NCBI GenBank assembly: GCA_030062745.1
Contig: CP099852.1
Location: 22,094,266-22,158,265, forward strand
Length of the DNA: 64,000 nucleotides
Direction of reading: 5' to 3'
Origin: Capitulum mitella
Taxonomy: Eukaryota > Arthropoda > Thecostraca > Pollicipedomorpha > Pollicipedidae
In this document: positions 50,116-62,171 of the stretch, piece after piece
Position numbering within the stretch: the stretch's first letter is position 1
How the letters are laid out: every line of letters starts with the position of its first letter
The notes under the pieces: generated by a model
Databases searched by the model: none
Told to the model about the DNA's origin: nothing
The model's input: only the letters and a program-made list of their open reading frames with translations
Position numbers and translations under genes: made by a program

Positions 50116-52689
50116 ATGACAAGCGGCGACAGCCAGACGGACGGCGCGCCCAGCAGGCGCTCGCCTCCGAACAGGCCTGGCCAAAGAGGTCCGTGCTGCG
50201 TCGGTGTGCCATCGCTGCGCTCAGGTGGTGGTGGTGGTGGTGGTGGGCCGCCACTCTCCCGGACGTCCGACAGACCGCGTACGCCGCCCCGCTCCAGCCC
50301 CGGCCGCCAGCCGCCAACGAGCACGCCGGCAGCTCGCGCCGTGCCCGGCCGGCGCCCGTCCTGTTCACGCCGCTGCCGCCTGACGACCTGCACCGGGCAA
50401 CGCTGCGGCTACGAGCGTCCCAACGACACTCCACCGCCCCGGGCCGCGTCACGGCCAGACGGCCGGCCCGCGGCAGGGGGGGGGGGGCACCTCGCGACGG
50501 CTGACGGCCGGCGCGGGCGCATCGCCAGCCTGTCCAGCCACAGACTGTCCGCGGCGGTCTCAACACAGACTCCCCGTCGTCCGCACGTGGTCGGGCAGAC
50601 CTTGACAGCGGCGACCGCCGGCGCCTCTACAGCTCTGGCGGTGCTGCCCTCCCCCCCCCCCAGAAAACCGGCCTCCGATCGGCCCGGGCAACGCCGACGC
50701 CATCCCAGACCGGCTGAGCAGCGGCGCCTGGTGCGCACAGAGCCGGCATTTGACAGCACAACTAAGAAACCACCGCAGCGAGATGACCTTTAATTGACGT
50801 CACGGCCGACTAGTGTGGCTGAGGTTTATACAGAGCAGCAAACAGCTGCACTCTGCGTTCAGTGATAACAGCGACAGTCGCGTCATATCCATCTTCAAAG
50901 TGACGACGATAACTAGGGTGTGTTCTCTTTATTCGCAGCTGCTTTTCACACCTCATAATGCGGGTGAACAAGCTGTTATCAATTTCGCATACGGGGAGGG
51001 GGCCATTTACACCATGAAAATGTGCACCAGTAAAAGAACTGCAGAATAAGCGATGTATGATAGATGTGCATATACATAATAAGAACAAATCCGCCCTACG
51101 AATATATAATCAGAAAAACTTCACCCTACGACAACGGCTTCGATGTTCATTTCCCCTAAGTCGGCAATAAAGGAATCACGGGGCACCACAGGAGCACCTC
51201 CCCACTAACCTTCATATGTGTCATATAAAAAAACACAACATATGTCCGATAGCGCTGCACGGAAGGCAACGGCCAGTTATGGTTTCTCCAAACACCACGA
51301 TAACGCCGCACTGCTCCCGGTCATCGCCCTGACCGGACGTCAACACAGAGCGACAACAAAACAGCGGGCCCGCGATCGGCCAAACGACGCTCCCCACCCG
51401 CCCTCGGCCGTCGGCCGACCGCGCCCACCGACCTTCCCACGGCGGCCGGCCGCCGCTGCAGCCGTCCGGCGCTTGCATAACGCCCCGGCCGGCCGCCGCC
51501 GAACATGGCAGCCGGGCAGGCGGGCAGCCGGCCGAGAGGCGGCGGGCACGACCGGCCGAGAGGCATGCCAACTTCGACTGTATTCTCACGCCACGACATG
51601 TCCTGCTCCAAGCAAGTTGCAGGGCACCGATCGATTCCTGCGCCGGTGGGCTTTGAAGAACGAAGTTCCATCCAGCGATACAAGAGCCAATTAATCACAC
51701 ACGCAATCAACACCACGGTCTCAACGCATTAACAGGGAACAGGTTCAATCTCCAACAGTTGCAAATCAGATCGCTACTCCGGCGCAGCCCTGGTCAGATA
51801 ACTCCGGGCTACCACCCCACGGCCCTCAGAGCAGTGTCACACGACGCCACAGCTATTCTGTGACTTCACAAACAGCGACGGCTGCATTACATAGCTCGGC
51901 CGCCGTCGAGGCGGCCAGCAGAGCGTGACATCTGTTCCGCTCGGCTGCAGGCCGCCGGCGCCATCAGCGGCCGGCCGACTCGCCGCGCACGTGACGGCAG
52001 CGTGATAGGTCACGTCTCCCGGCCAGGGTTTGCCGGCAGCGGGCGCCGCGACGGCATTCCCCTGCGGTGCGCAGCGCGCTCTCCGCTCCCACCGCGCCCG
52101 TGCAGAGCCGAAGACGGCGGCCCGGTACCGTCCAGGGGCGGACCAGGGTAACGACAGACACCCAGACGGCCCAGAGAGCCGGGTCCGTGGAGGTAGCGCT
52201 GGCCCCGTACTGTCAGAGGCACGGAGCTGGGCATCTACAGACCCTCCGGGAGAGTCCGGAGACCAGGGTCAGGGGTGAAGGCAGCGCTCGCTCGGTCTTG
52301 TCAGCGCTGTGTGACACAAAAGGCTCAAAATGTGCGGAATCACACCTTGACGCCCTGGAAACAAGACTTTGGACGGGAGCCCTCCACTTGCCCAGAGCAC
52401 CCATTAAGTGTATATGTTATCGCGCAGGAACCGCTACCAGCTGTTAAACTTGCAACCTTTTTCTCGCTATCGGTACCAAAGGCCGCCGCAAACAGAGCCA
52501 ACATACCCGCCAGCGTCGCTAGATTTATGGTCTGACCCTGTTAACTTGCTGATTCTCGTCCGCGTGCTAACAAAGAGAGGCGTCCTTCTGAAACCTGTGT
52601 TTGGCAAAAAGTGGCAACATTCGACAGCTGTCCAGTCTGATAAATCGCTATCGGCCGGCGTCTGCCAGCGCGCTGGCCGGCGGACGGGC

Positions 52690-52925
52690 GCCGCAAAAAG
52701 TCGCCGCCCGTGCCGTCCGCCTGGCGACACCTCCCAGTCTGCGCGCCCGAGAAGGTCGCCGCTTGTTTGGCTCTGGTGTCGTCTGCCTGGCGGGCACCTC
52801 CCCGTCCGCGCGCCCGAGGTCGTCGCCTGTCTGCCGTTTGCCTGGCGGCCACCTCCCATCTGACGGTGCACAGAAGGTCGCGGTACGCCTGGCGGCCACC
52901 TCCCCGTCTGCAGCATCCAGTCCGG
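52690..52925. repeat. Minisatellite (CCTGGCGGCCACCTCCC...)
   Basis: Five irregular copies of about 35-60 bp, with GTCTGCCTGGCGGGCACCTC and GCGCGCCCGAGGTCG as recurring phrases. Confidence 0.8.
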
Positions 52926-54334
52926 TTCCCCTCCCCATCCCCAGGGCCGCCGATCCGCCGGCCGTCTCTGACACGAGAAAACGGACATGGAAGAGCCGGT
53001 GAATGGAGGGAAGAAAACGGCGCGGGCGGGGGATCCGGCCAGACGCTGTGAGTCCGGCGTGACTCACTCCGTCGGCCAAAGTGACGCGGCGAGACGGCAA
53101 GAGTGAGTGTGAGACGGCTGTCGGTGAATGGTCACGGACTCGACCTCCGATCGGCACATCGCCGCTCGCCCCACGTCACCACGAACGCACGGGCCATGGC
53201 GCCGGCCAGCGTTTTCCTCAATGTTACCAATCCCAGCCACCTTCCCATCACAAGAGCGGCCACCGACCGGTGCGCCAGAGACATCTAGCGGCCGCGGTAC
53301 GAGACTCGGCCGCTGCGCAGGCATTCGGCGAAGGCGCCGGCCGCCACCGTGAGAGCGACTTCCGCGTGGGCGGCACCGTCCCTCGCCCCCCCCGGTTACC
53401 GGGCGAAGCACCGAGCTCACGGCCGACACCAGAACCCTGCGCGGCAGCCGCACACCCTTTAACAGGGTCGCGTCAGTCTCCGGCCCACCCAGCCGCGGAC
53501 CGCTCGCGTAGCCGCCGGCCGAGCGGCCCCGTGCCCGCCACGCGGCGGCCGCGTGGCGCGCGCCGCGACCCACGCAAGTGGGTCACCGCGCAGAAACTGC
53601 GACCCTGGCCCCGCCCGGGACAGGACGGCCGGGCAGCCGGTGCCGGTGCTGACGCCGGCGGCGGGGCTGGAGCTCGGCCACCATGGAGGCCAGCTGCCGG
53701 GCGCTCGCGGGCAGCGACCAGAACAGCTGGTGAGACATGGACTGGTCGCGGGGAAGCTGGCAGGCCACATCGCTAAACCATTTCCAGGAAGATTCAAACG
53801 AAAGTCCGCGCCCGACAGCTGTCTCCCGCCAACTCTCACCTATTGTCGCCAAACGACAAAGTGACATCTCCGGGAGCTACAATGCACCACACAGTATATC
53901 CCAAGATGGTGAAGAGGGCTCCCTCCTTATATTCAGTCCGTATATTTCGGCCAAGCATTTCAAGAAAACGATGATGGTCACACGAAGCCTAAATGTGCGC
54001 TGTAACCAGAAATGGCGCACGTATTATTTGTCACTGCACAGTTCTTTGTCTCCTGAGCATTACTCTGTCAGTTACCGGGGGAGGGGGGCGTTCAACGACC
54101 CCACTTTTCTGCGCCAAATTTTCAGTGTTAGTTGGTACACCAATTCCACACATTTTGACAAATGTGCTAGGCGAAGTCATCCTACGTCATGTCAACATGC
54201 CGCCATAAAGGCAACCATGCTTCACGGTCTTGCCGTTTCTTGGGCGTAATTTGATCTTCGCAGATACTCTTGGACAAAGATGTTGGCAATCTGAAGCGCA
54301 GGTAACTCTGCCATGAAAAGTCCATCTAGACTAC

Positions 54335-54775
54335 CCTTGACCTCACCCAGTCATCACGGGTCAAACTTTACAAACATGATTTCTTCAAATACGCTGTCAA
54401 TGTGCGCGTTGTGACAGCCATTGGAAGACCTGCTTGTGCACATTTATTTACTTGTTTTGCACATTTATTTATTTATTTATTATGAAAATTTATTAGCACG
54501 TTAGCGCGATCATAATGTCATGACAGGTCCATGTTGACTACGAATAACCTTACCAAAGGCCACAAACGGCTGAATTTTACAGTAATCATTTTTCGAACAC
54601 GGTGACAATATACGACGTGCGACAGTCATTTGAAGGCTTTCTCGTCATGAGGGGTCGATCAAGACTTCCTACGACCTCACCGAACTCCATCATAAATCGA
54701 ATTTTACAATCACGATTTACTTCAAATACGGTGTCTATGTACGCGGTGTGACGGTCATCTGAAGGCTTTTAGGAG
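54335..54775. repeat. Diverged repeat, three copies, AT-rich
   Basis: Related blocks at about 54337-54437, 54565-54640 and 54675-54770 share TTTACAATCACGATTTACTTC-like sequence followed by ATACGGTGTC and GTGACGGTCATCTGAAGGCTT variants. No coding content. Confidence 0.65.
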
Positions 54776-56263
54776 CTGATATGGATGTTTAAACCCGTTT
54801 GATGGAACGTTCAGTGCCCAAAATGGCCCGGAAAACATGTCCGGTAGAACTTCATGTCTACAAAAGCAATCCGATCCTCACTAGGCCCTTGACCCTGGAT
54901 GACCATCGATATGATTTTGTCCAAAGAGGAACTACAGACTACCTACAGCATGCCAATCGGTGTACTATGCACTCCGGTCGCTTTGCAGTCACAATTAAGC
55001 GAGGCTGAAAATTTTGTGGCGAAACTTTGGGAACTGATCTCCGTTATCCAAATTTAAGTTTTTACATGTACTGGGGCCACACGATCGCAATCTATCGACC
55101 GCTGTTTAGACCGGCGTAATCGGTCTACCGGTTCGGAAGTTACGGGGTGGGGCATTTAGGCCCCCCCCCCGGCAGCAAGTCGAAGGTGGCGCCACAGCGC
55201 AGCAACTGAAGGGTTGACGAGCTCCAGCATGAAGCAAATACGGCTCCATATGTAGCACATCTTTCCAGAGTACAATCTATACATCGGGAGTGTTTATCAT
55301 AACAGGTCGGAGGCACCAGTCGCAGGGCAGCATCGGATGGCATTTCGAATTGCGATGCAGCCTGCCGGCGTGCCAGTCCCCAGACGAGGCCGACGTCCGG
55401 ACGGCCGACCCCGCCGGGACGCGGGCCGCCTCAGCCAAGGTCGGCCGCTCGTACCGTCCCACCCGCCGCCCCTCTCCCGTCCCAGGCTCCGGACTTCGCC
55501 CGCGGGTCCGCCCGTTTCCGAGTAGCCCGGGCTGCGGCTCGCTCATCGAGACGCCTCCTCCCTTTCCAACAGAGACGCCTGTACTCCGCTCCAGTCCACG
55601 CTGCGTCGCGGGCCGCAGGCTACCGCAGCGGGACAGGCGGCCAGCTGCTGTGGGCCTGCATTGACCACCTCCGTTGACCTTCACTGGCCATCTCCGGGGG
55701 ATTTCACCGACGTCCCCAGGGCCCTTCAGCGGCCAGAACCGGTGCCCATCGGCGGCGAGCTCCGGCATCATTTACTCGCCCGTCTCCCGGAGCCCCCACT
55801 GCTCGGCCCGGGCCGTTCGCCGGCCGGCCGCAGCCCTCCGACAGCCGCCGTCCCGGCAGTTGCGACAGTCGGCCGCCGGCTGCCGCCGCAGACCTCCGCC
55901 GCCGGAGCGGCGGGGAGCGGCACAGATCGAGGCCGCCGCGCCGCCACGCCCGGCGCCGGCGGCGGACGGCGGCGGCTGCCGGCTGTTCGGACTGTGCGAA
56001 GCGCCGCGCCGATCACAGCGTCGGCCGCCCGAGGCCTTATTAGGTGACGCGCGCCCGCAGCGCCATCTGCCCCAGCCCCAAATTACAGCTTCGCGTATCC
56101 GCCACCGCATGGCGCCGACAGGCCACAACGCACCAGCAGCCATGAATATTGTCTCTGCCGTAATCGCCGCAATGCCGCCGGCGCCCGTCGCAATGACGTC
56201 AGCGCCCAGACGATGAGGTCAGCTGCTGCGCAACAGCGCGTAGCGCCGCGATTTCCCAACCTC

Positions 56264-56294
<31 letters not shown>

Positions 56295-57244
56295 TCGCCC
56301 GGCAGCCGGCGGCGGCGGGCCGAGAAACTGCGCAGTAGAGCCGGCCGCCGCACGACCGCCGGGCCGCCCAGTTCTCTGAAGGCCCCGTCACCGCGGCCGG
56401 CGGGAATCACGTGAGCCCGCGTCCGGTTCCCGACATCGGAGACGGCAGGCAGGCGCCGTTACTCCGCGACTTCGCGGGGTCACGAGTCGCAGTTTCTTGA
56501 AAAAAACAGCCTTCAGGCGCAGTTCGGACGCTAGCGAAGACGTCCAATTCTGATAGGACTGCAGTACCGTTAGTGATGTGTATCAAGAGCGCGTTCAAAG
56601 TACAGGAATCTGCGCGTCTGATGCAGGGCTGTCTGGAACTCATCGTGTCAGGAACACGACAGTTTGCGACGAATGACCGACGGAGAGAAAACACTAAACT
56701 TAACCATTCAAGCTTAATCATGCGCGAGTCAAGTCAATGTTGTGGCGATGCCATGCGCCGGAGAATGGAAACAAGTCCCTAGCCGTGACCTGTGTAATAA
56801 TAATGGGCTAAAAAATCGATCGGATCACTTTCGGAACCGGAACCACAAAAAAACGCCGACCGCACGGCCGCAGCTGACAGCCGGTCCCCGGCTGGGTGAC
56901 GTCATAGCTCCAACACCGTCGACTAAAACGTCACGGCACGCCTCCACGTCATCCGTGTGCCGCACGTCGTCCCCGGTGGAACGCTATTCGCCCCGGCCAG
57001 CCCTCGGCGACGCCGCCCGGACGGACGGCCCGGTGCCGGCCGGGGTTTCCCCGCCGCGGCCCGGGCCGCCGACGGCCTGACTCACCGCCCGGTCCGCACG
57101 TGGCCCGCGGTGCACGTCAGGACCTGCCGTCCGCCCGGCGGAGAAGCTGGCCACCAGCGAACCCCCGCGCCCCGACGCCACCGGGCGCCGCTGACGCCGC
57201 ACTGTCGCAGTCGGCGTCAGTCGGATCCGAGACGGGAAAACGTG

Positions 57245-57538
57245 CTGGGTTTTTTTAGTGTTAAACAACACCACAAAATGTGTGCTCCAAAAACGTTTTA
57301 CGCTCCTAAAGTCTACTATAGCGCCTCCATCAAAACGCTGCATTACAACCATGTCGACAAATTTCTAACTCTGCACGCAAATCACTACCTCCATTCAGTA
57401 AGAGGCAGGCACCATGTCATAACTGACTTAGACCAAGAACGCCAACTTAGACTAGTATTGCGTTTTGCAAAATTTTGTACCCCAGAAACAAAAATTATAC
57501 TCCGGCACCAAGACTAAAGCAACAAATTTCCAACCCCT
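57245..57538. repeat. Dispersed repeat, copy 2
   Basis: Related to 13845-14116. Here the plus strand contains the open stretch starting MCAPKTFYAPKVYY, and the minus strand carries the FDGG...ST.F phrase. Copies are diverged, so insertion was not recent. Confidence 0.8.
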
Positions 57539-60480
57539 GATCACATCTCCACCCGCGGCGAACACATGCCCGGCGAGACCTCGGCTGCGGGTATCTGACA
57601 CGTAGCTGGGCGTTCGCTGCTTGTCATGCAACCTCTAACCTGAACAGACTAAGGCCGAAACTGACACGTTTACCCTATCAATCAAGGAAGATGTTTAGGG
57701 GCGCGCCACCACCAGCGCCACACGGCCTTTACCATCCGGTCCAGGGACAAAGGAAGCCGCGTACCGGAAAGACAAATAAGCTGCTCCCATTGAGAAACAG
57801 CTTTCCAACATGGCGCTGGCAGGATCGCCATTTCGACCGAAGCCCTCGCGAGTGGCGTGCCGACCACATTCCCCCGCAAGAGGCCGCCAACGCCAAACAG
57901 CACCCGGCCTCGTCAGGCAGGCGGCCGACCTCCGACCAGCAGATGCGGCCGGCGCGAGGCCGGCGACAATCCTGCACGGTGTCGTCACGGTCCCCAGCGA
58001 CGGTCCCGCACCGGTCGCCGAACAGAGAAATCCGGGTCAGACCGGGCCGCTCTCACGCGCGGCACCGCCGCCGAACTGGGCGTAGCGGACCGCAGCGGAC
58101 CGCAGCGCCGGCTTCGAAACCGAGGCGGCCTGCAGGTCGGCGTCGGCTCAGGCTCAGCTCAGCTACACAGCTTCAGCGCGCATTTTCCATGGTTTCTTAG
58201 GGTGAGTGTCGTCGATGTCACGGTATGTCTTTAGAATCCTGACTACAGTTTGTTGTGTGTCAGTAATTCGTCTACAGAATCCACCGTAACTGATGACACT
58301 ACCCTGTACGTTCTGTAACGGTAGCAGAATCACGTCGCCGTTCCCGTCGTGGCTCTGTGGCATCACGCGCGGCTGAAACCGCGGCTCTTCACTCCGTATA
58401 TCCGGATCACGCTTACAGAGTGAGGTCTCGATCGTCATACTGGTGCCAAAGCAATGTCCCGAGACAGTTCCCCAGCAACGTCTCGACAGCATGACGTGCA
58501 TCCACCATCGCCTTCCCATATCGGTCAGGCCGCCTCTGTCAGTCCCGACTGCAGATTCCAGCTCGGTGACTCACGGAATGATTCAGCACCTTGCTGCCTG
58601 CGCTGTACCCTCCGGGCTCCGTCCACATTCGTCGCCATTTCGAACAGGGTCATCGGGGCAGAGAAGCCATTTCGAACCGGGCCATCGGGTTTTGAAAAAC
58701 AGTCATCCAAATGATTCAAGTTTTTGCGGGAATGTCGCAGGGACAAGCACTCAACATTAAGACAACGACATCGCTGCCTCCATTCATCACGCATTCTTCT
58801 GAGGCCGAATTACCACAGTATAGTGTGTTTGTGCGTTTTCAATGTACGTGACCAGTAAAAACAAAGTCTCTTCACGTACATTTCGCCGGGCCAGGAATAC
58901 AATACCGGCCACACAAAGGCTTCCTCCACGGCAATGCACATCATCACCTAAAGACATCAGCAACACAAGATGTCAACCACTCGTGACATAATGACTGTTC
59001 ACAGGAGCATGCAGTAGTCGAGCCCACTATTTAACCTCATGATCTTTGGTTCCCTGGTTTCAAGAAGATTCCCAGCTTAGCGCTATCGAATGGGCAAATC
59101 TCTGACGTCACACAACTGTGTCCAACCGCGATTGATTAGCTGTGCGGTCGCCACGCCAGGTGTTTACGGACGCCACACAATGGCGTACACGCCATTCCGC
59201 GCCAGGCCTGTACCGTGGCACTAAAGCGCCGCCAGCTGGCCCCACCGCACGCCAGAGGTCACGAAAGGGCGCGAGGAGGCCTGCGTGGCGGCAGGACAGC
59301 CATACAGCCCGACCGTGCGTCAGAGGTTACAACGGCGGAGGGTCGGCGAAGGGTGTCAAACGCCGCGGGCCGGCCCGACCGACCGCCAGGCTCCGCAGAC
59401 GGACGGCGCGGCCCGATAACGAGCGACAGGCGGGCCGGCGCCGGCCGCGGGGACGAGCCGCGAACGGCCCCGCGCTGCGACCTGGCCGCCGGTCTCAGTG
59501 GGCGGCCAATGCCCGTCGTCGACACCGCCAATCAAAGTCAATCAAAGTGAAATCGAATCGATACGCCATCGTCGAAGTTCGCCGATATCGGCCTCAGCCT
59601 GCCGACCAAGGCGCAGCCCGAACCGTCAACCGGCTTTCCTCCCACGCTCAAAGGCTCCCATCAAGGGCTTTTGGGTTCTCAGGCGGGGAAATACGAAAGA
59701 ACCTAACTTACTCCCGCACTGAGATTTCTCACGAACGTAACCTTACCCACTCTCAATTGCACACTTATAATTGGACTTATATCCCTGTATATTACGACTT
59801 TGTCTGAAGGTTAAATATGAACAAAAAGCCGAACTGTGTGATTGAAATTTGTCTCATTCCAGTCTGTAGTACTCTGCCACTCTCTGCATCTCTCTCCAGG
59901 AATCGCAATCCTCAATCCTTGTTCATTTGAGAAAAAGCGCATGAACAAATTATCACGTGATTAGTTCAAGGTTATTTTGACCACAAAATTGGTCAGTTGT
60001 TGTTTTACACTCGACTGATCACTGGCCGATATAAATCCCAAATGTCGCGAAAGTAAGATTATGCCCAAAACGTCCTGTATAAAATGACTACACATCTCAT
60101 CTTCTTGGTGATGGCTATGTCAAAACCTTGCTCATCACCATGGCCAAAAATTGCCAAAAATTATTGCAGGGGTCCACAAAGGATTCCAGACAGTTTTGTT
60201 CCAGTCAATGCCACAAGCCTCATGTTAAAATCCCTGAATACTGGAGGTCTGGACAACCCTCACCCCTCCCCCCGATCGTGAGCCGTGCTCATGACAAGTA
60301 CTGCCATAACACAGTGACCTGATTTCACAAATTTCCTTTCTTGTCCGGAAAAAATGTTATTGTCACCAAGGCAACATTCCTCAGACCGCTGAAATCCGGA
60401 CATGCTGGGTTCGATACCCGACTGCTTCCCTGCAGCCAACCTTAGCCAGCACGCCATGCCCCACATCAGTCGGGACTCAC

Positions 60481-60611
60481 CTTTGCTGGTGTTTGGCACC
60501 TGCTTCTTGACAGCCGACGGCTGTCCCCTGCTGGTCTTCGCCTGTTTCCTGCAGCTGGTCTGGGACTGGCGTTTGGCGGAGCCCGCCTGCCTGCTGCTGC
60601 TGGTGGCACTG

Positions 60612-60650
<39 letters not shown>

Positions 60651-61629
60651 ATTACGCTGGTGTTGCTGCTACTGATGCTGGCGGTGTGCGCCCGTTTGGC
60701 GGCCGGCGGCTGCCTGCTACCGACTCGCGGCCGTTTGGCGGCAGCCGCGCCGCTGCTGGCACCTGCCGCCGCCGCCGCCGCCTGCAGGGTGGCGGCGTTC
60801 AGCACCAGCTGGCCGGACTGCTGGATGTCGGCCAGCACCTCCTTCGTCAGAACGATGACGAGCTGGGTGGGCGCGGCCGGGGTGACGGCCACGCGCGGCG
60901 GGCGGCGCCGGCGGCGGCTGGGCTGAGGCGCCGGCCGCTCGGCCACGATCTCCACCTCCTGCTCGGGCTCGTCGGCCGGCTCCTGCTTGACGGCGGCCGC
61001 CGGCGGCGGCGGAGAGGGGGCGCTCGCCGCGGTGAGGCCGCACATGCTCTCCAGGGTCTTGAGGTCCTCCAGCGCCTGGTCGATCATGCGCGTGTGATCC
61101 TCAGCCTCCTCGGCGGCCGTCTCGGCGGTCGGCGAGCACGCGCCGCCGGCGTCGGCCGCGTCAGCAGCTCGACGGCCGGCGAGAGGCCCGGGTTCAGGTC
61201 CGGCGGCGACGCGGCGTCAAACGCCGGCGACCAGGCGAGCTGCTCGGCGGGGGGCGGGGCCAGCTCGGGAGACGGGGATGGGGAGGACTGGACGAACTGC
61301 GCCACGGCGATGTCGACGGCCGACGCGAGCGAGAGCTTGCCGGGCGGGGAGCCGACGGGCGGGCTGCCGGGCGACGCGGCGAGGCTCGGCTCCGGCGACA
61401 GCGTCAGCGCGTCGGGCGGCGACAGCAGGCACTGGTCGGCGGGCGCGCCCGGCAGCGCGCCGCCGCCCAGGGCCGGCCCGCCGGCGCCGTCCAGGTGCTG
61501 GAAGAGCCGCGACACGGACTCGACTTCGGCGGCGAACTCGCCGCCGGCCAGGTGGTCGGCCGGCGGCGAGCCGGCGCCGTCCCAGCGGAACAGCGACGGC
61601 ACCGGCGAGCCCCATCCCGGCCCGTCAGC
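60481..61629 (-). CDS. Large exon of a putative transcription factor; candidate long N-terminus of ATF4, frame break inside
   Basis: Acceptor GGCCGGCAG (61630-61632) and donor AAAG|GTGAGT (GT at 60480). Upper part (61629 to about 61190): ADGPGWGSPVPSLFRWDG, then Ser/Pro-rich sequence with repeated SP dipeptides. Lower part: acidic helix EEAEDHTRMIDQALEDLKTL, the SUMO-type site VKQEP, an Arg-rich segment, a hydrophobic stretch TQLVIVLTKEVLADIQ and a poly-Ser tract from CTG repeats. The two parts lie in different frames. Exon length is 1149, and the flanking phases (0 in, 1 out) need 1150, so one missing base near 61165-61190 would explain it. It ends in phase 1 with G, compatible with the ATF4 exon at 18155. 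The protein family is not recognised; the features suit a nuclear regulator. Confidence 0.55.
60615..60650. repeat. (CTG)12 run encoding poly-Ser on the minus strand
   Basis: The triplet run lies in the putative exon 60481-61629 and encodes about 14 serines as AGC/AGT. Such runs are prone to length change. Confidence 0.95.
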
Positions 61630-62093
61630 CTGCCGGCCAGGCGACAGCAGTCAATACCCACCACACACATTGCCCACTGCACAGAACTTCATTTCAAAGG
61701 GACAGAGTGTCACAACACATGTTTCTGATGACATGGCATATTACACATCTACATTTAACACAACACATGAGGTTGATGCTGTTCCACAGTCCATACAACA
61801 TATCTGGATTTGTATCCTCTGATCTACAACATCTGGTATTCTTCAACATCTGCTCAAGAACAAACAGACTTCCTACCCTGTCACAAGGAGCAAATAAGGA
61901 TGACTAAAACCATCAACTGGAGCCATTCCCTTGCTTGTACTACAGTATGCTTGTGGAATAGATACCAATAACTCACACATTTTATATAACCAGCAATTTA
62001 TGCACATTACTGACCACAAATACACAATGAGCTGCTTTGACTGACCAGCAAAAACTGATGGCAGATCACATAAATATCACATGCCAAACTCAC

Positions 62094-62171
62094 CTGGAGA
62101 GTGGTCTTATTGAGCCAGGCTGAGCTGAGGGCCAGTGGCCCCAAGCTTGTGTATGAGTGGGCAGCACTCAT
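62094..62171 (-). CDS. Candidate first coding exon of the long isoform or upstream gene
   Basis: ATG at 62171-62169 opens 26 codons (MSAAHSYTSLGPLALSSAWL then NKTTLQ) ending at a strong donor CTCCAG|GTGAGT. The phase is 0 and fits the acceptor at 61629. An in-frame TAA lies about 30 codons upstream with no earlier ATG between. The exon contains no CpG at all and sits inside the CpG-depleted block 61644-62940. I do not recognise the peptide. Confidence 0.55.

Larger units (their letters stand above)
48714..60480. other. Upstream region or intron without recognised genes
   Basis: 48.7-49.2 kb is CpG-dense and could be the promoter of the exon at 48625. 54.0-55.1 kb is AT-rich with diverged repeats. 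A dispersed repeat copy lies at 57245-57538. Minisatellites are listed separately. If the exons at 60481-62171 belong to ATF4, this is part of one very large intron. Confidence 0.5.

Noticed and set aside
53583-53803. Minus-strand stretch reading DVACQLPRDQSMSHQLFWSL, possibly an exon
   Set aside because: An acceptor-like TTTAG is present, but the phase does not fit the donor at 60481 and the downstream donor is weak; no family recognised.
57690-57712. TTTAGGGGCGCGCC, resembling part of the short retroposon
   Set aside because: Only about 12 bases agree and there is no tail or target duplication.
60395-60425. GGTTCGATACC, a match to the tRNA B box
   Set aside because: No A box at the right distance and the T-arm pairs poorly; probably chance or an old fragment.
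60686-61822. 378-codon plus-strand open frame opposite the putative exons
   Set aside because: It is the antisense shadow of GC-rich coding sequence. The minus strand has splice sites, matching phases and protein-like composition; the plus product is Arg/Gly-rich without domains.
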